A stretch of 64,000 bases of DNA. Origin: Ciona intestinalis (taxonomy: Eukaryota; Chordata; Ascidiacea; Phlebobranchia; Cionidae). The stretch's first letter is position 1. Each line of letters begins with the position of its first letter. Below are positions 1 to 14,200 of this stretch, one piece after another. Both the position numbers and the translations under genes were made by a program. The stretch is taken from the NCBI RefSeq assembly GCF_000224145.3, contig NC_020169.2, forward strand, positions 894,032-958,031. Direction: 5' to 3'. The notes beneath the pieces are model-generated. The model did not search any database. It saw only the letters and a program-made list of their open reading frames with translations, and was not told the origin of the DNA.

Positions 1-182
1 CTGCTGAACTTGTTTAAAACAGTGCTGCTATTTTTTGCAACAAATGTTTTTAAAATAAATTTTCTTTTGACGTATTTTTACAATACTGGCCCGTAAAAGG
101 CCTTATAAATTCACTGCAAATTTAAAATCAAAGGGTCAAGAAACACTGGTAAAAATAAAGCATAACAATGACGTGTTTCTAC

Positions 183-3100
183 CTGAGCCAATACATTCAG
201 GGCATGTAGACTGTGTATGAAGTTCGGGTTGTTGGCTTGCGGTAGCATGGACGTGTTTGATGAACCGGTTTCCTCCAACCGTGTGGTCGCCAAACCTGGA
301 TCTGAGGTGACGGTTTTTGGCGCCGTCTCAGGACGACTTTTTGAATCTGAAACCGTTCAATAAACATAAAAAGGATTCTGGTATGTGAAGATATATTAAG
401 TTGCTGATTGAATGGAAATTAAAATTCCGGGTTTAAAAGCAGTGTGGTTGAATATTAATTAACGTCAACTAACGTGACAACTGGAAATATAAATAGATTA
501 ATAAAAGAGATTTATTTATATCGGAAGAGAAACGCATATTTATAACTTCGAAAATATTTCGAAAACTATTGCTACCAGGGATAATATAATTCTAAAACAG
601 CTTACATTTTGTATAGACGTTTGGACCACCTATACAAGCAAAAGTACGACATATTAGTTTAAAAATGGCAACAAAATGCACGTATAAACGCAAATGGTTA
701 AAACAAATATTTTTTTCAGTATGGTTTAATAAATTCACTTTACCCAATGGCCATACAGGGTGTAATTTCCTGGTTAGTTTTAAACTATAAACATAAAAAA
801 AGAAAACCATCTCACCCATTAAATCTACAGAGGAACCCGACTCGGTCAACTTGTGTTTTGAATCCTTAAGTTGGTGGGGTCCAGGTATAACTGATGGAGC
901 ACGACGAGCTAACCATCCACCATGCTCAAGTGAACAATCAACAATAGCATTACATGCTTCAATGCATTTCACGCATATGTCCTTGGAAATAATTAAATTG
1001 AGTTAAATGTATGAATGTAACTTACTATATCCTCGCGTGGCTGGAAAACGAGTCGTTATAACACGGGTGTTCATATACCTCGTGCCAGATCACGATTTAC
1101 TACGTATGTACTTTTGTGGGTGATTATATTTTTTTCGTTTTTTTTTATGTTATTTATTTATTACTCCGTTCATGGGGCGACTGAAAAAAAGCTGGTGGTC
1201 TTATACCTTATACATATTGTGTCCGCTAACGAGTTACCACTTATGTAACTTTTGAGGTTAATGTTTTTAATTTTGTGTTTTTCTGTATGCCTAATAATTT
1301 AGTAACCCAATTTGTAATTACCGTTAATTGTCTTGTCCATAGCTTTATCGAGCCTCGAACCCGTATACCCTCTGATTACGAGTGGTGTACCCACTGTGTC
1401 TATGGCGCCAATGCCCAGTTTTATAAAGCATAAGTAGCATGCTCAATTATCTATTCTAGGCGATAAAATAAATATACAATAAACCTCAATTCTACCTGTA
1501 GATCTTTTTGATCCTTTTTATCGGAAGAACCCGCAGCCCTGCGTGCGTATTCAGATACTAACAAGAGGAGAAAGAAATGGCAACGTACACTCAATTTTCC
1601 ACTGAGTGTCGCATTGGAGCCGGATATTGAAGGATTGGTAGGGGCGACTACAGGTCCAAGTGCAAGGCATTCCCTTACTAATGATAAAAGGTTGGGCCAT
1701 GCGTCACGTACAGCGGAACTTGTCTGTCGTTGAAGGAACCGTAATGTAAAGTCAAGGAGAGATTCCTGTGGTCAAATAACAGTTACAGTGGATGTTGCGA
1801 AGCTAAACACCATTTTTTAAAGAAATTAATACAAAAGGTTTTGAATAACTGGGAAATTTTAGGTCGACGTGATTTTTATCTCAAGCGCTCCAAGAAAGAT
1901 AGTTGTGGGTGGTGTTTTAATAGTCGCCTAAACGACGTATATAGGCAGCCTGGGTGTTGGGGTAATGGATTAAATCTGGCCTATAACCTGGTTTTCGAAG
2001 GACCTAATATAGAATAGAACTTTATCTTAGCTAAGTTGAACCTGAAATGGCTTCCTTCTTTTGTTTGATGATGGTAATGGAAAATCATTCGGTTGTAAGA
2101 TGACGCGTTTTACCACACCAAGTATGACGTCACACTGCAAGGATCGAATCGCGCACGCCACGTCAAGGATTTGTTGTTGTTGGATGTTAGGTTCAGGTAG
2201 TGGAAACCAATGTATGGACTTCTTGGCTTCGGTGCGGTCCCTTCTTTCCCACACTATGGCGAAAGCGCTGACGAGGTTTTCGCCAAACTGTGAAGCATTG
2301 AACGCAAATGACTTTGTAGCTGAGTACGAGTTAACGCATTACTTTAAAACAGATTAGGGCGATAGAGCTGCGGTTATCAGCCTTCTATATAAAGAGAGGT
2401 AACTCTCATGGGACAATATTGCACAGGTTAAGGATGAGACAGACAGGCGTCGGATAAAAGTGCGTACACACGTATATGAGATTTAACAGTAAGCATCAGG
2501 TGGTATGGAAAATAAATTTAAGTATTCGGCAAAAATAATCGTGTCATAACTACGCTATTAGATGTCCTCATAGCAAAGGTATTATTTATTGCTTAGCCGA
2601 TTTAAAAACTAATACACACGGGCTTTGTAAAATAATCGCACTAAAGCGTATTCAATCCTACTTTAAGCATTTCATTGAGAATAAGATTTAAACTTTCCGG
2701 CGTTTTGTCTCTTAAGTAGTCACAACAGTGGCGACTGTAGTGGAATCTACCGGCACGTCATAATACGATTAAATAAGGGCGTTGTGACTCATACCAGATA
2801 AAGACGATTTTGTTAAGCACGAAAAAGGAATCAAAATATCAACATTTTCAAAGACCTAAAAAGGTTTACATTGAAACACAAATCAAATAATGGCTTTTTT
2901 GAAAAGAAAAAAGAAATGTTTGCGAAGTTCGGCGGAGGTCGACGCAGATATTACTTTGTTTATTTCTGTTAAACCATGATTGATTTTGAGGCGTACATTG
3001 TATAATGTGTAAATATAGCTATGGTTTATAACGAATGCTTGATATGCAATTCATTAGTGGTACGCGGGCTTAAGTGACCTTTACAAAATGTGTGTGTTGT

Positions 3101-5219
3101 TTTAGAAACTTAATTGTTTATAAAGAAAAATAAACAAGAAAAAATGCAGGCTGGATAATATAACAGTCAACAAAAAGAATAGTATTTCTATAATACGCCA
3201 TGTACCTGTATAGCCAAGGGATCAAGTAGTTGCAGAACATGCCTTGATACAGATTCACTGCCGCCCATAGCCACACACGGGTTCAAGTCTAAATGAAGAC
3301 GACCATGCTGCGTGAAACATTAGTTTGTGTGAATATGTTGTAGAACACGTGTAAACAACCACGTACATTCATATAACATGTAAATCAGCCATGGTAATAA
3401 ATGGGCGGTTTCATAAGGTGATAAATTATACAGCTGTGTCAGCATATCTGATGTTGCAACACACTATACGAAGTACAAAGTGCGTTTAAACGCATTACAA
3501 ACTTGTTTTGACTTTCGATTCCCAGTTGGTTGTGGTGAGACCACTTTATGCCATACCGTGACTAAGCACGACAATATGCGGGGAAGGTTTCGTAAAGTAA
3601 CTCTTCTTGCTTCTGTTACTTCAACGGATAGTTCTTGCTCCTCAACGCTTCGCTGCGTCTGTATTGGGATAGACAAATACAATATAGAGAGCTCAAGTGT
3701 GTTTTACGTCGCCATAGCACGAGGCACGTCACAAGGTCAACGTCGTTTATTTGGCGCGCATGCGTTATATGAGTGGGTGTATTGGGAGTGGTGGTTATGA
3801 TTTTAATTTTAAAAGTGAGTTCGTGGGCGCAGTAGGGCGCGGTAAAGTATTATGCAGGTGTAAAAACGGAACCTAGTTTATTGACATGTGGTTATGTAGA
3901 AAACCCGCAATTACCTTAATAGAACTGCTGACTGAGAAAACGTTAAAGAGGCTTCCAAGAGCGGAGAGACCAACATTGTTCGCTTGGTTCAACGCTACAC
4001 TTGTGTTCAGTGAGTTTAGTTGAGATGCTTTGTCCGCCTTCAGAACATGACCTATAATATAAAAGTGCAATAACTTCGGTAACAATTTTCATCAACCGTG
4101 TGCGCAGTAATTAATGTGTCAATGTCAGACTTATGATGTGGTGCAGCATGATGGTAGGTTAAGAAGACATGCGTGCGTCAGGCAGATGGTAGAAACGGGT
4201 ATAATTAAAAAACTTCTCACCTGTGTTGATCATGGAGTGTTGTAACGTGTGGGTACTGGCGTGAAGAAGTAACGTGAAATGAGACAACGTACGGAGGCTC
4301 TTCAGCGACGAAATAACGTAATCTGGTGGCATTTGTGGCTGCGTGTTAAGAATGCATCACGTCATTAAAGTCGTTTAGAAAATGCGTGTTTAGTTGTATA
4401 GTTATATAGGTATAACATACCAACTGCGCATGGTGATCGCTACACATGCTATACATGGTAGCAGCATCTTTCAAGTTACGACACAGTTGAAGGGTGATGG
4501 GTGACGTCACTTCCGACAACATGTGCGGCAGAAATTGCAGCGATGACGTCACGAAGTCTAGCCACTCGCCATGCACATCGCACGCCATCTGTAAGAAAAC
4601 GCATTAACAGTAATGGAATTCGTGAAAATGGAAATGGAAATAACAGTGCGGTCAACTGCTGGGATTTCCACATCAAACTGCTGGATGATAAATTATGATT
4701 GAAAACAATTCTGGTGTAAAAGTCAAATAGAGTCGTGGACTAGACAAAACAACTTGAATGCACTCGATTCGGAACTGGAATAAAAATTGTTGACACAGAC
4801 ATACACGCCGGGGTAAAGTGCAAATTTTTGCGCTTATCAGTTGTCTCAATGTTCAATATTAGTTTTCACCCAAATGCACACGACAAGGCGGAAGTCAACG
4901 AACGTCTTAAATAAATTGGTTAAGACTTATTGCATTTTTTACGGTAAACGAGGTGTAGCGATAGTACTAAACTACACCATTTAAAAAGGGACGACATTCC
5001 TTGGCGAACGGAAAAACAATATGGGCACTACAAAAACACTCGCTTCGCTTTCGAGGGTCAGGCAGTCGAGTTCACTGTGTGTTTATAGAAATTCATGGCA
5101 GTGTCTACATACCTGGAGTGCAAGGACGCGGATTAGGGCTGAGGATAGAAGTGGTTGGACAGAGATCTGTAGTCGGGGGTGGTACTTCGGGTCAGAGTCT
5201 TTACTGTGTGTTTGCCAAT
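183..5219 (-). CDS. DOP1: DOP1 exon block 3: C-terminal half, truncated by the window
   Basis: Ten exons: 5113-5219, 4421-4588, 4221-4338, 3915-4051, 3503-3658, 3206-3307, 2042-2287, 1496-1765, 816-981, 183-346. Phases chain exactly; the first exon takes phase 1 from 12564 across the 7.3-kb intron. Matches to vertebrate DOPEY in order: [119 protein letters not shown], then [19 protein letters not shown] and [10 protein letters not shown]. The DKKDQKDLQ to EACNAI step is the clearest diagnostic stretch. The exon at 183 ends in phase 0 at a GTAGAA donor; the rest lies outside the window. Confidence 0.9.
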
Positions 5220-8200
5220 CTGTAACGAGATTAAGATAAAGTTGGAGTTTGGGGTGATAAGGATAGGTAAACATGGCACAGGTAAAATGAAAAATTATAC
5301 ACATTCATCTGGGTTAAAAAAGTCTCCTTTTTTGTCTAAAACATTTTCTACGATCGTTAGATTATTTTTTGTATTTTTTTTGCGAATTTTGTAGAAAATT
5401 GCAGCAATGGATAAAATTTGTTGACTCTGGCTTATGGGTAGTAAAGAACAGCAGGATAATTTAAGCAGTTTCTGGTTCAATGTCAAATTGTAGTGACATG
5501 TTTCTACTTTAAGAATTGTTGTAAAGTATTATGTAGTTGTAAGCTGGGAAACAAGGAAACGTTTTAAGTTACATAGGGAATTTAGTTGCTTAAATTAGAA
5601 CGAATTCGGAAGTTTTAGGAAATGTTCAACGAGTAATTTAGGATTTAAATCTGGTTGCTGATGCACTGCCAAAATGTAAAAAATATTAATAATTAGTTGT
5701 CAAAAAATTATATATTGGCAGTCTAAATAGGGTGGTAAGGATTTTCTTATGCGCAGTAGCGTTTAGATTTTACATTAATTACTCCAATTATGAAAAAATA
5801 TCAGCGAGATTTGCTGCGAAACTTGGCGTTAGATATGCTGGCGTGATGTGAGTACGCGGAAGTGGTGGTGACTGGGTTCGAAGCCAACGAGCGGCAAATT
5901 GCGCAAAATTATTTTGGTTTTTAAAATAACGTGCTTTGAATAAGAGTGAACTTTTGAGTGACTCGTCGATGTTTTGCTTCATTTTCGCTTCTATATATAG
6001 TATAGATTATAGATGAATTACTTCTCTTGCAGATGTTGGCTTAATTTTAGGGGTGGACCACTGGCGACTCTACACCCTTTTTCTTTCCCTATACGTCGTT
6101 TAAGATATATTCGGCTAATTAGAGTTAGTCAAGCCACTAGTTCGATACATACAACAGAGTGAGGTTGATTAAAAATTAATCAGCTGACGTGGATGTATCG
6201 TCAGCTATACATAGAGGAAGAATTCCTGGAAGTAATAATAGCAGGAGTAAGGGATCTAATGAAAGTGCGTCACATATCAGCTATATTGCACCGCAGTTGG
6301 TTCATTAAACCTACTCCAATAAGACGCACTGCGACGATCGAAACTTTGCAAGTGATCCGAAAAATGCGACACTCGCAGATGCGCAACATACATGACTCGT
6401 ATGTGTTTGGTTCGAAATTAAAAATAAAGATTTTTTATTATGACGTGTATATGTTAATGGGGTAGACAGAATTCAACAACGTCAGAATGATTCAAATGCT
6501 CGTTAAACGAAGAGTGTTATTTTTAGTTTTAACTACTGTATAATGGGACCCGATTTTCCGCGTCTACGGTGACGAATCAAAAGAAAAAAAATAATTTCCG
6601 TATTTTTTCGTTTAAAATTAAAATGCAAATATAGTGGCTGGGGGCGGTGAAAAGACTTGTTCAGCTAATGCTATAACTAAAAAAATGTTCAGGTAACGCC
6701 AACTAAAACTCACAGTTAAGGACGACTGCGGTTAGTCTGACGCATGACACCTGCCACAAACAGATTTCAAAATGCCGAGGACGACAAAGAAAACCGCAAA
6801 CGTCACTTTATGACAAATTCTATTGTCGGTGTACGAAGAAAATCTTGTCTAATAATCAGCTGTTTTAGAAGTAGGCGGTTGCTATAGAATTTTTCGTGCA
6901 GGTCGCATTTTTCGTGGCGTGACCGCATTTTTACAAGAAACCACAAAATGGAAAGTTTTTTCGTCGAGGTTTAGAGTTAAGCTGCCTAACCTACCAACGC
7001 ATGCCGAGCACGTTGGTGGACTTACTAAGCTGCGTTAGGTTCGTGGTGAGCTACATACCACTAGCATTGACCGTATACGCAGTGGGAATATACGTGGAGT
7101 GTGTATATATTATAATGTTTGTATATGCAATATTGTGTCTGTTCAAAATATAACATATTATAATTAACGTTAATTACGGAACTATTTTTGCAGGTTTGTA
7201 TTATAAACTCATCTGTATTAACGATATTTTAAAGCTACTTGGTAAAACATTGTCGATAGAAAAGATGAATGCCATGCAACGAATGTATTTTATGTTCATG
7301 ACAGCTTTGCTTAAACATAGAGGTAAGTTAAATTTGATTTGTGGAAATTTTAAACATTTTTTTATTATTTGTGACTTTTATATTAATGCGTTTTAAGGTT
7401 TAATTTTTTTTAAATGCAGCATGAAATTACAAGTTTTTATTTCCTATATTTAACGCACTAAATAAATAATTAACGCATACAAAGTCATGAAAAAACGAAG
7501 TTTAACACTAAAATAACATTGCCGTTATACAACTGCCAAAGCTGAGTTTGATTTTTTCTCTTTGACAAATTTATGTCAATTTAAAAACGCATTTACCTTA
7601 TTAGGCAAGCGCTAATATTTGCTTGTAATCAATTATTCACATAACACCGGATGTATCTAAGGGTCAAACAAACAACTTAATGCGACATAACGTTTCGGTC
7701 CCGAATTGACCGGATCTGACCGGTTTCGTGTGAAGAGAGTGCAGGAGTAATTAAACGTTGAGGGAAATTCAAACTTTTTAAATTTACTGACGTCATTTTT
7801 GTATTTATGGGTACTGAATGATTATTGTAGAACGTGCGCATTTTTTTTAAAAAAAGGCAAAAGACCGGTGCGAACTGTGTGGTGACTCCATATAACCTTT
7901 GTGTTCGAAGTGATCACATAATGTATGAAGTTATCGAATAGGAAGTAGGATTACTGGCCAGTGAAATGGGTCAAGCGGTGATAGGTATTGCATACACAAG
8001 TACCAGGAGACGATTGAACCGACGGTTAAAACGAAACTCCTCGTGCCGTTTCGATGTCTTCCTATGTAATCAATCACACACATAACTTGTGATTAAAGGA
8101 TATCTTCCGCAGCAGGAAACTGCGTGTTATGTAACAGCCGTGTTGTGGACAGTGCAATTTCATTGGTAATATCAATTATTTCTAAGTTGAGATATCATAC

Positions 8201-11200
8201 ACTCAACTTCCGATGTTGGTAATTATAGTTATACAGTGCAGGTGTAAAGACTACAGGGTAATAAAGTAATGTGAAAACCGACGCGCTCTACTGTAAGACT
8301 AGTTATGCCGACTGTTAATAATTCTCATCGTAAATTACCGTGTTTATTTCGAAAAGCAATTGAACGCTTATAGCATAAATGATAATTAATAGACAACTTT
8401 AAAAGAAAAAAGGGTTTGTCATTTTCTCGGCCAAACTACTATCTGGTATGAATATTTTCTTGCGCAAATATGTCGAAATATGATAAGTGATAACTCTGTG
8501 GTGACGTCATTTAATCCACATATAAAGAAGTGCGGGTGACTTTCGTTGGCACTTTGTAAGACGGTGGTCACTTGTGAAAGCCTCGCTCAACTAAGTGCGC
8601 ATCCTACATGAGGATTACGAACTGTTTTTCGGGTTGAAAATGTCTTTATTATTGAGGAGGGAGAACTTTTAAGTGATCAGACGTTAAGTGCTTTGCTAAA
8701 TTGCGACATGACTTTTCTTAACAAAATTACGCAAACGGCAATTAAGTAAAAATAGATTTCAGGTCGTGGCGTAACTACAGCAATCTTTAATCAAATCGAA
8801 ACTATAAAGCAGTGTTTATTACTGAGCAATGGCCGGCGGGACTTGGCTGCGTGTTCTGAGAAGTCGGAATGTATCAACGCGGTCGATTATCCAGTGTCGT
8901 GCATATTGCGTTTTAGCACACGAGTTTTTGAGCGTCGAGGTTTATCGAAAAATCGTGACCTTTCTGCGCCAACAAGGCGAAAAAGGGTGCTGGCTTTATC
9001 ACAGTTTAAATAGAACATAAAGCGAGCGCGTCTTATTATTGCGGGAACCAGGACAGTAAGACGCCAGCTGGTTATAAATTCGAATATTTTTGTGACAGAC
9101 GAATATTTTCTTTCACAGGTCGTTTCAATTTATAGCATTATAAAATATATACTGTGGTAGAAAAATGAAAATAATTTATATACCGTCGATTTTATTAGGA
9201 TATCTACTGGTAGTGCAAGCCAACGAAGGTAAATTGAATGTATTCGGATTTTGTAAAATACCTTAAAAGGATTAACTGATGTATTTGTAGATAAATAACA
9301 AAAGTAATAAAAATTTAATAAGTTCATTAAAAATTATTCTCGAAATTTAAAACCATTCGGTAGTTTTTCTACCGTTGCCATTCAGTAAGGCCTTTTATAA
9401 AAAGTTACGATTCCATTGCACTTTATCTGCACAAAAGTTACGTTGTGGGGATTAATGCAGAAGTGTCTACAGCTTACACGTCAAATAAACGGACTTGAAC
9501 TTTCAAGTTTTACCTGGGGCCTAATGCAACAACGCCATTTAAGTTTAAAATAACATTAAAATGACTCACGACAATATGCATGTATCGACTTACAAACCGA
9601 CATTGTTATTTCGCGTTTTTCCAATCTTATTATGAAAACAGACGATTAAAATAAGTTTTAGTTTTTAACTCTACGTGTAACTTAGGGTTTAGTTATAATA
9701 TGACGATTGAATAATTGCAAGCATGTAATTTTGTAAAATGACATAACGAATAATGATCGCCGAATAAAACGCTGTATTGTTTATTTAAGCAAACGAAGCG
9801 GAATGTTAAAGCTTTTAACGTTTAAAGTAGATTACGTTGGTTTTTGATGTCGCCACGATAATTGGGATGGCAAACACGAAGTATTTTATTCAGTATTGAT
9901 TTTTGTAATTCGTCAAATGAGAACTGCTCACGCATGTTATACGTGTATGGATTAAAAGCAGTGCTTGATTAAACGGAATATTTGTTTGATTTCAGATCAG
10001 CAACATGCTTGCAACATGCAGTCGATATCCACCCCTGCATTGGAGTGGTCATTCGAGCGCAACTTAACTTGTAGTGAAAGGCGGATCCCGCTGGTTCCCG
10101 GCGGATTAGACGGGTTGCCAGGAAAGCGGGTTGGAGATAGATGCACATACACATATTCTTGCCCTATGGACCCACCAGGACCACACCGGTCCACTACACT
10201 GACATGTCAGCTTAACGGGGAATGGGAAGGAACGATGCCTGACTGCAGCGCCGACGACCGAATGGTAAGAGTAATACTTAGTCTTACACGTTTTACGTAT
10301 AGACTATCTATTACACATATGAACAGTTTAATGTAGTATGACTGTTGTTGGCAATGTAGCTGGATACGTTACAATTATAGGAATGTGACATTAATACGCG
10401 TGATTTGCCGCAGGTGAGTTACGTTCTTAATCTTCTTATGCGAACCTCCAACGAGACGACGGTAAGAATGGCAGAAAGAGGTGAAAAAGAGAGTCGGCCC
10501 CTAAGTAGTTATCCAGGGTCGGTTAAGAAGTCTAGCACATCAAACAAAGTTCGAAACTATTGCAAGAAACAGAAGATATGCGAACGTGCAAGCAGAATTA
10601 CGGACTGCTGGAATACTCGTAAGTTAAACGAATAACATACCGACAATTTTGCCGAATCACGCGAATTACTGCGCTCTAGGCTTAAACAAGCCGCGTATTC
10701 TCAATAAGTAATACGTGATTGAATTTTGCAGAGAAAATATCTGATGTCCAACCACGTACTCGTCGTAGGAGACAAGCAATGGTGGGGTTATGTATATACT
10801 GCTATAAAAGCTATTGCACCAAGACGACGATGGTTACATTACTGTGAGGACCTTGAAGTTAACTTCGTGATAGTTTTATCCGAATTATGACATCATAACA
10901 CGACGTATTGTGTCGTCATATTCTCAACAACGCTTCTTGTTCCAGTTTATTTTTTTCTTGCGTGATGTCCGTATGAATGTACATACATACAGTATAAAGG
11001 TTATTTAAATCAGTCTCATTGTAAAGTGTGTGTGTACATTATTTGCACAGTGGAATGAATGGTCGTCTGCATGGATAAAGTTCGCAACCTCCAATAAAAA
11101 AAAAACAATTTCCGTGAAAATGAGTGACGGGGCAATAAATACATTATACAGTACTAGGCAGTTTAAATGAATATTCGAGAAATCATTCTTCTGTTATCTA

Positions 11201-14200
11201 TATGTGGTAAAAGATCGAAGCTAGATGTTGCTACCAATGTAAACGTGTGTATTTCGGCAAGATACTTAATTAATCCAGCCCAGTGGTTACTATATCAACT
11301 AGATTCGCCAGCAAATTGTGAGCAGAACTGAGAAAATCACTCACAAGTTCCATACTACTGACTTATAACACAGGTTACTTATTTTATACACCTCGTCCCC
11401 TTCTAAAGTTGCTTCACAAATGATTTGACATTCACTTATTCATTTAGCACTACAGTAAAAATCTGCATGTAAACGTCTCGACAAACTTATGCGCCAATGA
11501 GAGTGAAACAGATATCGCGGAAAAACTTTTCGATGAGTTAAGGTAAAACACAAGATTAGTTCATACTAAGGGCCAAACAACATTGTGCATTTAAAAGTTG
11601 TTTGTTTTTGTAACAAAAACCTTTGAACCTGTTGTTCCGTTATGAAAGTGGGGGAAATTGCGAAAGCGTTTGATACCATCATTTTAATAAGGCGTTGTAT
11701 ATCACGATACTGTAGAACTATTTGCAAGTAGATTTCATTTAGTGAGCCCATTTGTCTGCACAAACAAGTTTTATGCGGGGGAATATGAAATATAGATGTA
11801 ATCTATACCCACAAGAAAGGGAGTTATTACGACGTTTGCTTATTAAACGTATTAAAGTACGGCATGACAGGTATAGGGCAGCGATGTACCGCGATATAAT
11901 ATGACTGCAGACCACAAATGAGAAATTCTGACATATGTTCGGAATATACTGAGAATATGAAAAGGTAAAAGGTAGTTTTGAACAGATAAGCTACTATAGG
12001 CATATACTGCAGTGGGCGAATAGAAAATCAGATAAGCGTCTTCGGCAGCGTCATTACTCTCAAGCTGGTGTTGTATGTCTATATATAAACCTGGGGGTTT
12101 TGCGGACACCTTTGGCCTTTTCGGTTCTTTTATTTTAGATATTAAGTTAGATAAATTCACAGAAACAATAGAGTGATTCGCTTGCGTCCTGTAAGCCAAC
12201 ACCCACCACGGAAGTGGGCTTTGTGTCACCGATGTATTGATAAAAATCAACAGCAATTTGAGTGTATCAAATGATAGGCATTGGAACAATTGCAAAAGTT
12301 TAATATGCGTCATAACGCCGTGTAAAGCGGCGCTACTCATGATCTACACGTGCTTCGTAAACACAGCAATTTACTGACAGTAGTGTCCGTAATTTAACCA
12401 GCGGAGTCAAGCTCGAGGTGAACTGCGGTTCTTTTGATCTCAAATTAAGTTACAACCCGCAAACCAAAACAGTATTTGAGTAATGGCCCAACTCCCTAAA
12501 TCCAGGCCAGGCATGCCTTACCATGGAACCTCGCCCATATAGGATAGAAATATAACAACATACCTTGCAAGCTTGTAGTAGTGTTAGCGTCGCTGAGGTA
12601 GTATTGAAATACAAGCAAGGAACGAACAAGAGAAAGAAGATTGGACTGAAAACTTTTAACTCGAGCAATTTCACCACCCGACCACCAGAACGCTAACTCG
12701 TAGCTGTTGATTGATTCCGCATGTCGACTAGTGGAAATTATTGCATTTACTTGAAATAAGATAAACACCCCACCGTCCCCACCAAACCTAACGCTAATTA
12801 AAATGCACTGCCCTAACTGAGACCATGCCAACGGCATTGGACGCAGTATATATATACATGATAACCTGCATGTATCCATATCTTGACTATTAGGAACAAT
12901 TTACATGCATTTACTTAGCAACTTGGCATAAATTAAATTATTATTTAGTAAAATCCATTGCTCAATTCCAGACCACCTGTATTGGACGCGGGTATGTTTA
13001 CATTTGAGAAAACAAACAAATTTGCTGCTAAAAATGTCTTTCAAACAAGATAAGGCGTTGATTTGTGAGTTTTAGGGGGTTTAAGGTATTTTAAAAATTT
13101 ACGTTTCTGTTTACCTTTGTAATTGAAGTAATATATCTTCGTTTGGTGTTTTGTAATCGTAACTCCCATCAGCAACAACCTGGGTTTAAACTAACATGTA
13201 AACATTCCTATTGAGATGTGTAATACATTGATCATCATGTACTAATGAGTGTATAAACGTGAACATTACGGCTCTATTAAAAAAATTACATAATTATTTT
13301 TTAACTAAACTGAATTATTTTTTCGCTTCTTTTTTTTTTTTTTTTTAGTATAGATTCGTGTTATTATAAAATCTTAAAACTTACGTGTAAAGCGTCTACA
13401 GTGGCTGATAATGAGAGCAAGACAGTCTCGTTTACTTTGTACTTTTCCAATAATGACCACACGTATGCACCAAACTGTTGGGATGATTGGGTCGCTGATG
13501 ACGTAACACTTGATGACGTCAGTGGCGCTGATGACACGACATTGTCACGTGCTAGGATGGTCATTTGGTCGAGAAGGGCGACAAGCAATGTACAAGCAAC
13601 GCTACGAACGTCGTGTAATGATTCGAATGAGATTAGGCGTTCGGAACCCCATGACCTGAAATGTATACGCGCACAATGCTTTTAACGATAACGGGGCCAT
13701 TATGGTTATATAGCAAGACGAAACATATTCAGTCAAATTCGTTTCTTCAATACACGGCTTATGCGTGTAATCGACTTTCATGACAATAAGCTGTCGTTCA
13801 TGTGGTAAAGGTCGCCCAATAACCGCGCCGTTCTTGCCATTTCGGTGTGCATTACGCGGCTTGTCAACGGCCCATATTCACTAACGATCGGGTCGTTTTA
13901 GCGTCAGCGATACAGAAACCTCGTGGTAAAAGGAAACGGCTGTCTGGTACCTGATGTAGCGTAAAGAGATGATTATTAATACTTCCAATATCATGATGTT
14001 CGGATATCGAGTCGTGACGTCATCATAAAATGATTCGCCGCCCATGGACTGCAGGTGACGGGCAAGCAATTCCTATAGTCGAAAGAAAATAAAAATTGTA
14101 GCAAAAACAAAAAAGAGCTTTGCTGTTATAAGGGAACTGAACCAATTTAATCGCAATTGCTTTAAAATAACACGTAACAAGCTAAAAAGGTCTATAGAAT

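Larger units (their letters stand above)
5220..12563 (-). other. Large DOP1 intron holding a nested plus-strand gene
   Basis: The intron runs between the DOP1 exons at 12564 and 5219, whose phase-1 ends match directly. It contains the sushi-precursor gene (9165-10847, plus), a weak plus-strand terminal exon pair (7194-7431), and an open minus-strand frame at 11852-12340 with no splice-compatible link to DOP1. The stretches 5300-7150, 7470-9100 and 11110-11850 show no coding or repeat signal that I can defend. Confidence 0.7.

Noticed and set aside
1320..1400. tRNA-gene-like GAACCC box
   Set aside because: No cloverleaf could be folded by eye and the words recur in other repeat copies, so it is treated as a SINE-like repeat.
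6193..6465. Plus-strand ORF of 90 codons beginning at an ATG
   Set aside because: No splice-supported neighbours, domain or signal peptide; this length is expected by chance in 64 kb.
13401..13685. Plus-strand ORF of 94 codons
   Set aside because: Antisense shadow of the DOP1 exon 13385-13655, which has a family match and correct splice sites on the minus strand.
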